Positions 17,715 to 26,801 of a stretch of DNA of 64,000 nucleotides are shown here, piece by piece (within the stretch, counting starts at the first letter, position 1; each line of letters begins with the position of its first letter). Source of the stretch: Sinomonas albida (GTDB lineage: Bacteria; Actinomycetota; Actinomycetes; Actinomycetales; Micrococcaceae); NCBI RefSeq assembly GCF_004919045.1, contig NZ_SWDW01000012.1:62001-126000 (forward strand), read 5' to 3'. Below the pieces are notes generated by a model, which made no database searches, was not told the origin of the DNA, and was given only the letters and a program-made list of their open reading frames with translations. The position numbers and the translations under genes were made by a program.

Positions 17715-20681
17715 ATGTCCAGCGTCCCCGAGAATCTGAGCCCAGCCGAGCGATACGCGTTGGACGCCGAACGGCGGGCCTTCTCCAAGACCGAACTCGG
17801 GGCCTTCGCGGCCGAGCTCCCGTTCCCTCTCGATCCGTTCCAGCGGGACGCGTGCCGAGCTCTCGAGGCTGGCCGAGGAGTCCTTGTGGCGGCGCCGACG
17901 GGGGCCGGCAAGACAGTCGTGGGCGAGTTTGCCGTGCATCTCGCGCTCCGCAAGGGGCTCAAGGCGTTCTATACAACCCCCATCAAGGCCCTGTCGAACC
18001 AGAAGTACGCGGAGCTGTCCGAGGCGTACGGCACGGACCGGGTGGGGCTCCTCACCGGAGACGTGACGGTCAACGGTGAGGCACCCGCGGTGGTCATGAC
18101 GACCGAAGTCCTCCGCAACATGCTCTACGCGGGCTCCTCGACCCTCGACGGTCTTGGCTACGTGGTCATGGATGAGGTTCATTACCTCGCCGACCGGTTC
18201 CGTGGCGCAGTGTGGGAAGAGGTCATCATCCACCTCCCACGAGAGGTCAGGATCGTCTCCCTGAGCGCGACGGTCTCGAACGCCGAGGAGTTCGGCGCAT
18301 GGCTCGACACGGTTCGGGGCGAGACCGAGATTGTGGTCTCCGAGCATCGGCCCGTTCCGCTGTGGCAGCACGTCATGGTCGGACGCCGGCTCGTAGACCT
18401 CTTCGCCACGCGTCAGTCCTTCGACGACCTCGCGGACGCGCACGACCACGTGGGGGACGCAGGGGAGGACGTTGAGGCCCAAGAGGCTCCCGCACGGGCC
18501 ACTCGCTCCGCGGCGGAGCATCCGCGCGAGCTGACCGCCGTCAACCCCGAGCTCGTTGAGATCTCGCGCCGTGAATCGCAGGCCGTGCGCGGCACCCGGT
18601 TCGGCCATGGCGGCCGCGGGCGCCGGCGGGACGATCGGCAGCACGGGGGAAGGGGCCGCCCGGGCGGTCGCCCCGGCGGGTCCGACGGCGGCGTCCAGCT
18701 CGCGGGGACGCGCGCGAGCCGGCCCCAGATGATCCAGTCGCTCGAGCGGCAGGGCCTGCTTCCCGCGATCGACTTCATCTTCTCGCGGATGGGCTGCGAC
18801 GCGGCCGTCCAGCAGTGCGTCGACGCAGGCCTTGACCTCACGACGCCGGAAGAGCGAGCGGCGATCTCCGCGGCGATCGACGAGGCCGCCAAGGACCTCC
18901 CGCCCACCGACCTTGCCGTGCTCGGCTTCTGGTCGTGGCGCGACGGGCTCCTGCGCGGTATCGCGGCGCACCACGCGGGGCTCCTGCCCACGTTCAAGGA
19001 AGTGGTCGAGAAGCTGTTCGCGGCCGGCCTCGTCAAGGCGGTCTTCGCGACGGAGACGCTCGCGCTCGGCGTCAACATGCCGGCGCGCAGCGTGCTCATC
19101 GAGAAGCTCGAGAAGTTCAACGGCGAGGCCCACGTCGACATCACCTCGGGGGAGTACACGCAGCTGACCGGCCGGGCAGGTCGCCGGGGCATCGATGTCG
19201 AAGGGCACGCTGTGGTGCAGTGGCGGCCTGGCCTCGATCCAACCGCCCTCGCGGGCCTCGCCTCGCGCCGCACCTATCCGCTCAACTCGAGCTTCCGGCC
19301 CACCTACAACATGAGCATCAATCTCGTGGCGCAGTTCGGACGCAAGCGAGCCCGCGACATCCTCGAGAGCTCCTTCGCGCAGTTCCAGGCCGACCGGTCC
19401 GTGGTGGGCCTCGCGCGCCAGGTCCGGGAGCGCGAGGAGTCACTCGCGGGCTACGAGAAGGCCATGAAGTGCCACCTTGGCGACTTCGCGGAATATGCGC
19501 GCTTGCGCGACGAACTCTCCGCGGCAGAAAAGTACGCGTCACGGGAGGCCGGCCGCATGCGGCGGAGCATGACCGTGGACTCGCTCGCGCGCCTCCTGCC
19601 GGGAGACGTCGTCGAGATCGCCGAGGGGCGTCTGAGCGGGTCGGCGGTGGTCCTGGCCGTCGATACGAACGCCCGGGAGCCCCGCCCGCACGTCCTCACG
19701 TTCGACCACAACCTCCGACGGATCGGCTACCAGGACCTCGAGGGCCCGGTGGAGCCGATCGCGAGAATCCGCATCCCCAAGCATTTCGACCCCAAGCGGC
19801 CCAAGGACCGGCGGGACCTCGCCGCGTCGATGCGCCACGCCGTCGACCGTTCCCGCTCGGAGGGCCCGGACGCCCCGGGCCGCAAGCGCAGGGCCCGCCG
19901 GGACTTCGCGTTCGCCGCCGGCTACGAGGACAGCGAGCGCCGCATCACGGAGCTCCGCCGCCAGCTGCGCGCCCATCCGTGTCACGGCTGCGCCGAACGC
20001 GAGGACCATGCGCGCTGGGGCGAGCGCTGGAGCAAGCTGCGGCACGAGACGGATCGGATCGTCGAGCAGATTCAGGGGCGGACGAACACGATCGCCAAGA
20101 CGTTCGACCGCGTGTGCGAGGTGCTCGAGTTCTACGGCTGCCTCGACACCGCAGACGGCGACGTCCGCGTGACGGATCGCGGCCAGCAGCTGCGCCGCAT
20201 CTACGGCGACAAAGACCTGCTGACCGCACTCGCCCTCAGGGCGGGCGCGTTCGACGACGTGGACGAGGCGGAACTCGCGGCCCTTGCGAGCGTGCTGGTG
20301 TATCAGGCGAAGCGCGAGGAGCCGGGGCTGCCGCCCAAGATGCCGAGCATCTCGCTCGACGTGGCCGTGGATGCCATCCTGCGGGAGTGGGCGGCCCTCG
20401 AGGGCGTCGAGGAGCAGCACCGGCTTCCCCGGACGGCAGAGCCCGATTTCGGGCTCGTCTGGCCCGTCTACAAGTGGGCGCGCGGGCGCGAGCTGCAGAA
20501 CGTCCTGTCCGGCACCGAGCTCGCGGCGGGCGACTTCGTCCGCTGGGTCAAGCAGGTCATCGACCTGCTCGACCAGCTCGCCGACGTCCCGGGAGTCGAG
20601 CCGCGGGTGCGGCGCCTCTGCCACGCAGCGATCGACGCCATCAAGCGCGGCGTGGTCGCGTACTCGGGCGTCGCCGACTAA
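17715..20681 (+). CDS. helY: DEVH-box superfamily 2 RNA/DNA helicase (HelY/Ski2-like)
   Basis: The 988-residue ATP-dependent helicase has motif I APTGAGKT (60-67), motif II DEVH (153-156) and motif VI QLTGRAGRRGID, followed by an extended C-terminal arm with a CHGC pair. The region at about 240-340 is a low-complexity Gly/Arg-rich insertion. Homologues sit next to tatC in mycobacteria as HelY. Ski2/Mtr4 relatives unwind RNA for decay, and a similar role is inferred here. It starts at ATG 17715, 10 bp after tatC. Confidence 0.9.
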   Translation: MSSVPENLSPAERYALDAERRAFSKTELGAFAAELPFPLDPFQRDACRALEAGRGVLVAAPTGAGKTVVGEFAVHLALRKGLKAFYTTPIKALSNQKYAELSEAYGTDRVGLLTGDVTVNGEAPAVVMTTEVLRNMLYAGSSTLDGLGYVVMDEVHYLADRFRGAVWEEVIIHLPREVRIVSLSATVSNAEEFGAWLDTVRGETEIVVSEHRPVPLWQHVMVGRRLVDLFATRQSFDDLADAHDHVGDAGEDVEAQEAPARATRSAAEHPRELTAVNPELVEISRRESQAVRGTRFGHGGRGRRRDDRQHGGRGRPGGRPGGSDGGVQLAGTRASRPQMIQSLERQGLLPAIDFIFSRMGCDAAVQQCVDAGLDLTTPEERAAISAAIDEAAKDLPPTDLAVLGFWSWRDGLLRGIAAHHAGLLPTFKEVVEKLFAAGLVKAVFATETLALGVNMPARSVLIEKLEKFNGEAHVDITSGEYTQLTGRAGRRGIDVEGHAVVQWRPGLDPTALAGLASRRTYPLNSSFRPTYNMSINLVAQFGRKRARDILESSFAQFQADRSVVGLARQVREREESLAGYEKAMKCHLGDFAEYARLRDELSAAEKYASREAGRMRRSMTVDSLARLLPGDVVEIAEGRLSGSAVVLAVDTNAREPRPHVLTFDHNLRRIGYQDLEGPVEPIARIRIPKHFDPKRPKDRRDLAASMRHAVDRSRSEGPDAPGRKRRARRDFAFAAGYEDSERRITELRRQLRAHPCHGCAEREDHARWGERWSKLRHETDRIVEQIQGRTNTIAKTFDRVCEVLEFYGCLDTADGDVRVTDRGQQLRRIYGDKDLLTALALRAGAFDDVDEAELAALASVLVYQAKREEPGLPPKMPSISLDVAVDAILREWAALEGVEEQHRLPRTAEPDFGLVWPVYKWARGRELQNVLSGTELAAGDFVRWVKQVIDLLDQLADVPGVEPRVRRLCHAAIDAIKRGVVAYSGVAD

Positions 20682-20741
20682 GGCCCTTCGAGGCGGAGCC
20701 ATCCGTCCCCCGTCAACAGACGCCTACAGAAAGGCACCCGT

Positions 20742-22412
20742 ATGTCTTCCGAGCGCGAGCTCACCCTGTACCGCAACGGCTCGGTGTACTCGACCGCAGA
20801 TCCCCTCGCGTCGGCGATGCTCGTCGACGGCGGTACCGTGGCCTGGGTCGGGGGAGAGCAGGCGGCCACGTCCATCGCGGGTCCGGACGTTCGCGTCGTC
20901 GACCTCGACGGTGCGGTCGTGACGCCGGGCTTCGTCGACTCTCATGTGCACATCGCGGACACCGGGCTCGTGCTCCGCTCGCTCGATCTTTCGACGGCGC
21001 GGTCGGCCACCGAGCTGCTGGACGCCGTCGCCCGTGCCGCTTCGGCGACGCCGGGGGTCGTGCTCGGGCACGGCTGGGACGAGTCGGGCTGGGCCGAGCG
21101 TGCGCTGCCAAGCGCCGCGGAGCTGGACCGGGCGGCCAGCGGCCGCGAGGTCCTCCTGACGCGGGTCGATGTGCACTCTGCGCTGGTCTCGCCGGCCCTC
21201 GCGGCCGCCGCGGGGATCGACGGGCCCGGCGGGGCGCGGGCGGCCGGATGGGATGGCGGTCCGCTTGCGACGCGCGAGGCCCTCGCCGCGGTGCGTGCGG
21301 CCGCGCGCCCGAGCGACCCCCACGACGTGCGCGCCCTCCACCGGGCGGCCCTCGAGCGGGCCGCTTCGCGCGGCTACGTCGCGCTCGTCGAGCAGGCGGC
21401 CCCCCAGATCGCCGGCGTCGACGACCTGCGGCTCCTGCTCGGCGGCGGGGGAGCGGACGACGGCGGCGCCGTCCCGCAGGTCATGGCGTACTGGGGGCAG
21501 CTGGTCGGCTCGGCGGACGAGGCCCGGACCGTCCTCGACTCGCTCGGCGTGCCCGTACTCGGGCTCGCGGGGGACCTCAACATCGACGGCTCGATCGGCT
21601 CCCGTTCGGCGCTGCTCTCGGCGGACTACGCCGACGCGCCTGGTCACCGCGGCACCGCCTACCTCGACGCCGAGCAGGTTGGCCGCCACCTCGCCGCGTG
21701 CTCGGAACTGCGGGTGCAGGGTGGCTTCCACGTGATCGGCGACGGCGGCCTCGCGCTCGCCCTCGAGGGGCTGCGCCGCGCGGACGAGCTCGTGGGCGCG
21801 TCCGCCGTCCGGGCGGCCGGGCATCGCCTCGAGCACGTGGAGATGGCCTCTGGCGCCGCTATCGCCGAGCTCGCGGCCCACGCGGTGACCGTGAGCGCGC
21901 AGCCGCTCTTCGATGCAGCATGGGGCGGAGACGGACGGCTCTACGCGGAACGCCTCGGGATGCGGCGCGAGGGGATGAATCCCTTCGCGAGCTTCGCCTC
22001 CGCTGGCGTCCCGCTGTGCTTCGGCAGCGACGCTCCGGTCTGCGATCAGAATCCGTGGGCTAGCGTCGCGGCCTGCCTGGGCCATTCGACGCCCACGGAG
22101 CGCATCTCCGCCCGCGCGGCGTTCATCGGGCATTCCCGCGCCGGCTGGCGCGCCGTGCGGCACGCGGACCCGCTCATGGGGCAGCTCGTGCCCGGGGCGC
22201 CCGCGAGCTTCGCCGTGTGGGAGGTCGACGAGCTCATGGTCCAGGTCGCGGACGAACGCGTCCAGGCCTGGAGCACGGATCCCCGGGCGCGCACGCCGCT
22301 GCTGCCGGCACTCGACACCGAGAACCGGCCGCGGTGTCTGGCCACAGTGCATCGAGGGACCAGCCTGTACAGCGCCGAGGGTTTCGCATCGCACGCTGGC
22401 CGGGTGTCATAG
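20742..22412 (+). CDS. amidohydrolase family 3 protein (YtcJ-like)
   Basis: The 556-residue metal-dependent hydrolase has an N-terminal beta cap, then GFVDSHVH with the first metal-ligand pair His68/His70. Further metal-site regions are GGFHVIGDGG and HRLEHVEM. Near the C-terminal part, CFGSDAPVCDQNPW carries the conserved Asp. This family includes N-substituted formamide deformylases and exoenzymes, and the substrate is not predictable. It starts at ATG 20742, 60 bp after helY, perhaps in the same transcript. Confidence 0.85.
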   Translation: MSSERELTLYRNGSVYSTADPLASAMLVDGGTVAWVGGEQAATSIAGPDVRVVDLDGAVVTPGFVDSHVHIADTGLVLRSLDLSTARSATELLDAVARAASATPGVVLGHGWDESGWAERALPSAAELDRAASGREVLLTRVDVHSALVSPALAAAAGIDGPGGARAAGWDGGPLATREALAAVRAAARPSDPHDVRALHRAALERAASRGYVALVEQAAPQIAGVDDLRLLLGGGGADDGGAVPQVMAYWGQLVGSADEARTVLDSLGVPVLGLAGDLNIDGSIGSRSALLSADYADAPGHRGTAYLDAEQVGRHLAACSELRVQGGFHVIGDGGLALALEGLRRADELVGASAVRAAGHRLEHVEMASGAAIAELAAHAVTVSAQPLFDAAWGGDGRLYAERLGMRREGMNPFASFASAGVPLCFGSDAPVCDQNPWASVAACLGHSTPTERISARAAFIGHSRAGWRAVRHADPLMGQLVPGAPASFAVWEVDELMVQVADERVQAWSTDPRARTPLLPALDTENRPRCLATVHRGTSLYSAEGFASHAGRVS

Positions 22413-22538
22413 GACGGGCCGTTGTGGGACCGGCCGTTGTGGGACCGGTCGTCACAGAACAGGTACGAGTGCCCCTTCTCATGTCGGAAACGCCGCGCTG
22501 AACAGGCAAAACGCCAGTTTTCGCAGGTCAGACTGCGG

Positions 22539-22566
22539 TTGACAGGCCGTGTGGGGCACGTAGGAT
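22539..22566 (+). promoter_or_regulatory. sigma-70-type promoter in the gene-free stretch
   Basis: TTGACA (22539-22544) is a perfect -35. A 16-bp spacer separates it from TAGGAT (22561-22566). Transcription would begin about 22573. The nearest start codon is 245 bases away, so the promoter probably drives a small RNA or a long leader. Confidence 0.65.
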
Positions 22567-22569
22567 CGA

Positions 22570-22740
22570 GTGTCATCGGGCTGCGCCGCTTGTTGGACGC
22601 ATGCGGTCAGCCCAGCCGCCATCGAGCACCTCGGATGGTGGCACTGCCCTAGAGGCAGGTCCACGTGTCAGTAGAAAACAGCCGGGGGACTGACCAGCTG
22701 CCAGCCCCGCGACTGGCCCGAAGGCGCGTGGGCCTGCTGG
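22570..22740 (+). ncRNA. candidate structured RNA or long leader upstream of the mannosyltransferase
   Basis: The 22413-22818 interval has no convincing gene. Downstream of the promoter ending at 22566 it folds densely. GCCGCCATC pairs with GATGGTGGC near 22616-22644, CTGCC with GGCAG just after, GTCAGT with ACTGAC, GCCAG with CTGGC, and GGCCC with GGGCC. The order of hairpins does not match tmRNA, RNase P or SRP RNA signatures as I know them. Before the promoter, two copies of GGCCGTTGTGGGACC lie side by side at about 22424-22450. Function unknown. Confidence 0.4.
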
Positions 22741-22749
22741 GGTGCTGGA

Positions 22750-22755
22750 TATAAT
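22750..22755 (+). promoter_or_regulatory. TATAAT -10 element for the mannosyltransferase gene
   Basis: This is a perfect TATAAT with a TG two bases before it, 64 bases before the GTG start at 22819. No good -35 is visible at 16-18 bp, so it may rely on partial extended -10 contacts. Confidence 0.5.
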
Positions 22756-22818
22756 GGGCGATTGCGCCCTCCCTCGGGGGGCCGTGACCCGTGACCAGCC
22801 TCCGAAAGGGACGCCTGC

Positions 22819-23553
22819 GTGCGTATTCTGACGATCATTCCGACGTACAACGAGCTCGAGTCCCTGCCCAAGACGCTCGGCCGTCTGCGCTCGGCCGTGC
22901 CGGCCTCCGACGTCCTCGTGGCAGACGACAACAGCCCGGACGGGACGGGCCAGCTCGCCGATCAGATCGCCGCGGAAGACCCGCAGGTGCACGTCATGCA
23001 CCGAAAGGGCAAGGAGGGCCTCGGAGCGGCGTATATCGCGGGCTTCGAGTGGGCGCTCGAGCGCGACTATGACGTGATCGTCGAGATGGACGCGGACGGC
23101 TCCCACCGCCCGGAGCAGCTTCCCCTGCTGCTCGACGCGGTCGATCAGGGTGCCGACCTCGTGATCGGCTCGCGCTGGGTCCAGGGCGGCTCCGTGGTCA
23201 ACTGGCCGTTCTACCGTCAGCTCATTTCCCGCACCGGAAGCACGTACGCGCGCATCATGCTCGGCCTGAAGGTCAAGGATATGACCGCGGGGTACCGGGC
23301 CTTCCGTCGCACCACCCTCGAGAAGCTGGACCTCAACGCCGTCGAATCCGTGGGCTACGGCTTCCAGGTCGACCTCGCATGGCGCGTGGCCAAGATGGGC
23401 CTCAACGTCGTCGAGGTGCCCGTGACGTTCGTCGAGCGTGAGCTCGGCTCCTCGAAGATGAGCGGCAACATCGTGGTCGAGGCCATGCTGAACGTGACCA
23501 AGTGGGGCCTGACCGATCGCTGGCGCCAGCTCACGGGGCGCGGCCAGCGCTAG
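22819..23553 (+). CDS. ppm1: polyprenol monophosphomannose synthase (GT2)
   Basis: This enzyme transfers mannose from GDP-mannose to polyprenyl phosphate at the inner membrane face. The product donates mannose to lipoglycans and glycoproteins. The 244-residue GT2 protein has the N-terminal IIPTYNE, the DDNSPDGTG nucleotide site and MDADGSH carrying the metal-binding Asp pair. It lacks the C-terminal membrane domain found in some DPM enzymes and has no fused acyltransferase. The start is GTG 22819 after GAAAGGGA. The LacI gene is convergent. Confidence 0.9.
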   Translation: MRILTIIPTYNELESLPKTLGRLRSAVPASDVLVADDNSPDGTGQLADQIAAEDPQVHVMHRKGKEGLGAAYIAGFEWALERDYDVIVEMDADGSHRPEQLPLLLDAVDQGADLVIGSRWVQGGSVVNWPFYRQLISRTGSTYARIMLGLKVKDMTAGYRAFRRTTLEKLDLNAVESVGYGFQVDLAWRVAKMGLNVVEVPVTFVERELGSSKMSGNIVVEAMLNVTKWGLTDRWRQLTGRGQR

Positions 23554-23564
23554 AGCCCGGCGGC

Positions 23565-24626
23565 CTAGCGGAATTGCCCTTGGCGTCGCTGCGTTTCCGG
23601 CCCCGCCATGGAGCGCAGGTCGGCAACCGAGCCGCGCACGGTGAGCTCGACTGGGAGGCGAACGTCGACCCGTTGGCGCGCACCGTCGAGGAGCATGGCC
23701 ATCACCTCTGTTCCCAGGCGCTCCTGGTCGAAGGTGATGGTGGTCAGGCCCGGTTCGAGGAGAGCCGACGTTGTGAGGTCGTCGTGTCCTACGACGCTCA
23801 CGTCCTCCCCGACGCGGAGGCCCCGGGATCGGGCGGCATCGTAGATGGCTGCCCCCAGATAATCTGAGTTGACGATGAAAGCCGGAGCGCGCGTCGCGTC
23901 GATGGCTTCCGCGGCGGCTTGGGATACCTTGGCGTGGTCGAGCGGACACCGCATGATCGTTCCGCGGAGGTCCCACTCTCGGCAGAGGCTCAGGAACTCG
24001 CGTTCACGTCCCCAGTCCGCCGCCAGCTCGGACGGAGCCGCTACCAGGGTGGCAGATCGATGTCCTCGGTCGAGGAGATGCTCCAAGGCAAGCCTGATCG
24101 CTTCCTTGTCATCTGGCCCGACCGTGGGCACGCGTGCTGGATTGGCGAGGTCGGAGGGGTCCGGCGTCCGGTTGAAGGCAACGATCGGCAGGCCTTCATG
24201 CGTTGCCGCCCATTCGGCTAGCGGACCATTGCGTCCGATCGGCGCAACGGCGATGCCGCCGACGCCTTCGGACGTGAGCCTCCGCAAGGCGGCCGCCTCC
24301 CGATTCGGATCGTATCCGGAGTTGACGATCAGCAGGGAGGCGCCGTGCTGGTCTGCAAGCGTTTCCATCCCTCGCAGAACGTTCAGGAAGAACGGATTGC
24401 GCATGTTCCGAATCACGACTCCGTAGACGCTGGACCGTCCCGTGCGCAGGCTTCGCGCGCGAGCGTCTGCCTGATAGTCGAGCTCGCGGGCGGCGGCCAT
24501 CACCCGCTCGACTGTCTCAGCCGCGACCCTGCCCGTGCCGTTGAGGGCGTAGCTGGCCAGGGCGGCTGACACCCCAGCGCGTGTCGCGACGTCGCGCAAT
24601 GTGGGGCGAGGCGCTCGATGCGGCAT
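23565..24626 (-). CDS. LacI-family transcriptional regulator
   Basis: The 353-residue repressor-type protein has a helix-turn-helix with TLRDVATRAGVSAALASYAL (about residues 9-28), the hinge helix, and a periplasmic-binding-protein-like effector domain (about 65-340) that usually senses a sugar-like ligand. ATG 24626 is chosen because AAAGGA lies 6 bases upstream. The open frame reaches 24677 but adds an unsupported leader. It is divergent from the ABC-transporter operon, which it probably controls. Confidence 0.88.
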   Translation of the reverse strand: MPHRAPRPTLRDVATRAGVSAALASYALNGTGRVAAETVERVMAAARELDYQADARARSLRTGRSSVYGVVIRNMRNPFFLNVLRGMETLADQHGASLLIVNSGYDPNREAAALRRLTSEGVGGIAVAPIGRNGPLAEWAATHEGLPIVAFNRTPDPSDLANPARVPTVGPDDKEAIRLALEHLLDRGHRSATLVAAPSELAADWGREREFLSLCREWDLRGTIMRCPLDHAKVSQAAAEAIDATRAPAFIVNSDYLGAAIYDAARSRGLRVGEDVSVVGHDDLTTSALLEPGLTTITFDQERLGTEVMAMLLDGARQRVDVRLPVELTVRGSVADLRSMAGPETQRRQGQFR

Positions 24627-24794
24627 CCGTGTCCTTTCAAGGGGCGGCCGGCGAAGGCAATGCAGGTAGTCGTTCAAGTATGGGTCGAGCGCATGTCCGG
24701 GCGCGCCGTCGTCAGCCTGCCGGCAGCCGGTTAATCCAAAATTTGACCACCCTCCGGCTGAAGTTCAGCTCGATGCACTCCGTCGACAACTGCG

Positions 24795-24812
24795 TGCTGA
24801 ATGGTTTAAGCA
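24795..24812. promoter_or_regulatory. candidate LacI-family operator
   Basis: TGCTGAATGGTTTAAGCA has half-sites TGCTGAA and TTAAGCA that match as inverted repeats at six of seven positions. It is 43 bp upstream of the binding-protein start and in the divergent intergenic region. It lacks the usual central CG, so confidence is modest. Confidence 0.35.
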
Positions 24813-24855
24813 CCGACCCAACCGGGATTCACTCGCACCCACCACGGAGGAACAC

Positions 24856-25917
24856 ATGATGGCTTGGCGACGCGCTTCCACGGCGCTCCTCACCCTTCTT
24901 GTCACAACTACAGTCCTAACTGCCTGCGGAAATGTCACGGCTCCATCCGAGGCGAGCGGCTCACGGCCCTCCGTCTCGGGGGATTCGATCGTGATCACCT
25001 ACAACTCGCCAGCCCAGTGGGGAAACTTCGGAGAGGTCCTCCCTGCCTTCACGAAGAAGACCGGCATCGCCGCTCCAAACGATCCCAAGAACTCTGGTCA
25101 AGCGCTCGCTGCCCTGCAGGCAGAGAAGGGGGCACCTGTGGCAGACGTTGCCTACGCGGGGATCGCGTTCGCAGGCCAGCTGGCAACAGCCGATGTCCTC
25201 CAGAAGTATGTTCCTTCCGGCTCCGACCGCGTTCCGGCAGACCTGCGCGGTCCTTCGGGCCTCTGGGAGGCCATCCACACGGGCACAGTCGCTTTCATCG
25301 TGAACAAGGACCATCTGGGCGGCGCTTCCGTTCCGACGGGGTGGAACGATCTCCTCGATCCGAAGTACAAGGGGAAGGTCGGCTATCTGGACCCGACGCA
25401 GGCCGCGGTCGGTTACTCGGTGGCGACGGCGGCGAACATCGCCCTCGGCGGCTCCCTTGACAACTGGGGACCGGGCCTCGACTACCTCGCGGCGCTCAAG
25501 CGGAACGGAGCGTCCACCTCCGCGCAGACGGCGACCGCCAAGGTCGCTCAGGGTGAGATTCCGATCCTCATCGATACGGACTTCAACGGCTACAAACTGC
25601 GCGACACGGGAGCCAATGTCGAGGTAGTGATCCCCAAGGAGGGGTCGCTGCAGATTCCTTACATCGTCGGTCTGGTGGCAGGCGCGCCCCACAAGGCCAA
25701 CGGTCAAGCGCTTCTCGACTTCTACTTCTCCGAGGAAGGCCAGGCTCTCTTCGCCAAGGGCTACATGCGACCAGTCGTCGGAAGCGTTCCGGCTGAGATC
25801 GCCGCCAAGGTCCTTCCCGACTCCGATTACCGCCGCGCGGTGACGATCGACTACGCGAAACAGGGGAAGGTGCAACAGGACTTCATCAAGCTCTACCAGG
25901 ACAAGGTCGGGTTCTAG
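24856..25917 (+). CDS. ABC transporter substrate-binding lipoprotein (family 1, AfuA/PhnS-like)
   Basis: The 353-residue extracytoplasmic binding protein has a signal peptide with lipobox VLTAC and lipidated Cys24. The body has the pattern of iron/2-aminoethylphosphonate/polyamine binding proteins: an early NSPAQWGNFGEVLPAF segment, GWNDLLDPKYKGKVG in the middle, and a C-terminal DFYFSEEGQALFAKGYMRPV segment. The ligand is not determinable. It starts at ATG 24856 after CGGAGGAA. It is the first gene of a coupled operon with two permeases, an ATPase and an MBL-fold hydrolase. Confidence 0.85.
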   Translation: MMAWRRASTALLTLLVTTTVLTACGNVTAPSEASGSRPSVSGDSIVITYNSPAQWGNFGEVLPAFTKKTGIAAPNDPKNSGQALAALQAEKGAPVADVAYAGIAFAGQLATADVLQKYVPSGSDRVPADLRGPSGLWEAIHTGTVAFIVNKDHLGGASVPTGWNDLLDPKYKGKVGYLDPTQAAVGYSVATAANIALGGSLDNWGPGLDYLAALKRNGASTSAQTATAKVAQGEIPILIDTDFNGYKLRDTGANVEVVIPKEGSLQIPYIVGLVAGAPHKANGQALLDFYFSEEGQALFAKGYMRPVVGSVPAEIAAKVLPDSDYRRAVTIDYAKQGKVQQDFIKLYQDKVGF

Positions 25918-26801
25918 TGTCGAGGATCTCGGCCTCCGGCCAGCGCGGCGCTCAGTCGAGCGGCGCGCTGGCCGGACACGTGGCCCTTCTCGTCTCGCTT
26001 GCGCCCATTCTCATCTTCAGCGTCTACCCGGTCGGGGTGCTGGTTGCAAACTCTGTGGGCCTGGGCGCTGTGCGGTCAGACGACGGATTCACGCTCAAGC
26101 ACTACGAACAGGCCATCACGTCGGGATCGGTTCACGTCGCGCTTGGCAATTCAGCCATGATCTCCCTCGGAAGCGTTGCCATCTGTCTCGCGGTGGTCCT
26201 TCCCATAGTGCTGCGCCGTGCCAGGCCGCGCCGGCGCGGCCGCGAAGGAGTCGTGGCCGTCGTCGAGCACGCGATCCTGACTGCGCCCATCGCTCTGCCC
26301 GGAATCATCATCGGCTTCTTCGCCATCGTGCTCGTCGGGCGAACCGGACTCCTGGCCCTCGTCTGGAACGGCTTCTCCGGCGTGGCCTACCTCTTCGGCG
26401 GAATGCTCATCGCCTACGTGTATTTCAGCCTTCCGCGCGTGCTGGGACCGCTGCGCGCCGCGGCCGCATCGCTCGATCCCGCGCTCGCCGAATGCGCGGG
26501 CACACTCGGTGCATCGCGGCTGCGCGTGTTTGCAACCATCACCCTCCCCATCCTCCTGCCCGCAATCATCGAGGCCTGCGCAACCGCGACCGCGGTCGCG
26601 CTCGGCGGCTACGGCACCGTCGCGACGCTTTCGGCCGGCGTGAGGCTCTTGCCCCTCAACGTGGTCAACGAGCTGACGACTGGCTACAGGCTCGCGGACT
26701 CGTCGACGCTCGCGGTTCTTCTGGCGGCCATCGCCGTGCTCTCTATCGTCTCGGGGCGGGTGCTTTCACGATTTTCGAGGTGGGCGGTGAGCAGGGCATG
26801 A
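25917..26801 (+). CDS. ABC transporter permease
   Basis: The 294-residue inner-membrane protein has about six hydrophobic segments and a BPD_transp_1 EAA-type loop (ALAECAGTLGASRLRVFATI). Its GTG 25917 shares one base with the stop of the binding protein. It forms a heterodimeric channel with the next gene. The EAA-loop context resembles polyamine and phosphonate importers. Confidence 0.87.
   Translation: MSRISASGQRGAQSSGALAGHVALLVSLAPILIFSVYPVGVLVANSVGLGAVRSDDGFTLKHYEQAITSGSVHVALGNSAMISLGSVAICLAVVLPIVLRRARPRRRGREGVVAVVEHAILTAPIALPGIIIGFFAIVLVGRTGLLALVWNGFSGVAYLFGGMLIAYVYFSLPRVLGPLRAAAASLDPALAECAGTLGASRLRVFATITLPILLPAIIEACATATAVALGGYGTVATLSAGVRLLPLNVVNELTTGYRLADSSTLAVLLAAIAVLSIVSGRVLSRFSRWAVSRA

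Noticed and set aside
18935-22063. 1042-residue plus-strand open frame
   Set aside because: A +1 shadow of helY and the amidohydrolase, dominated by Arg/Ala/Gly/Pro.
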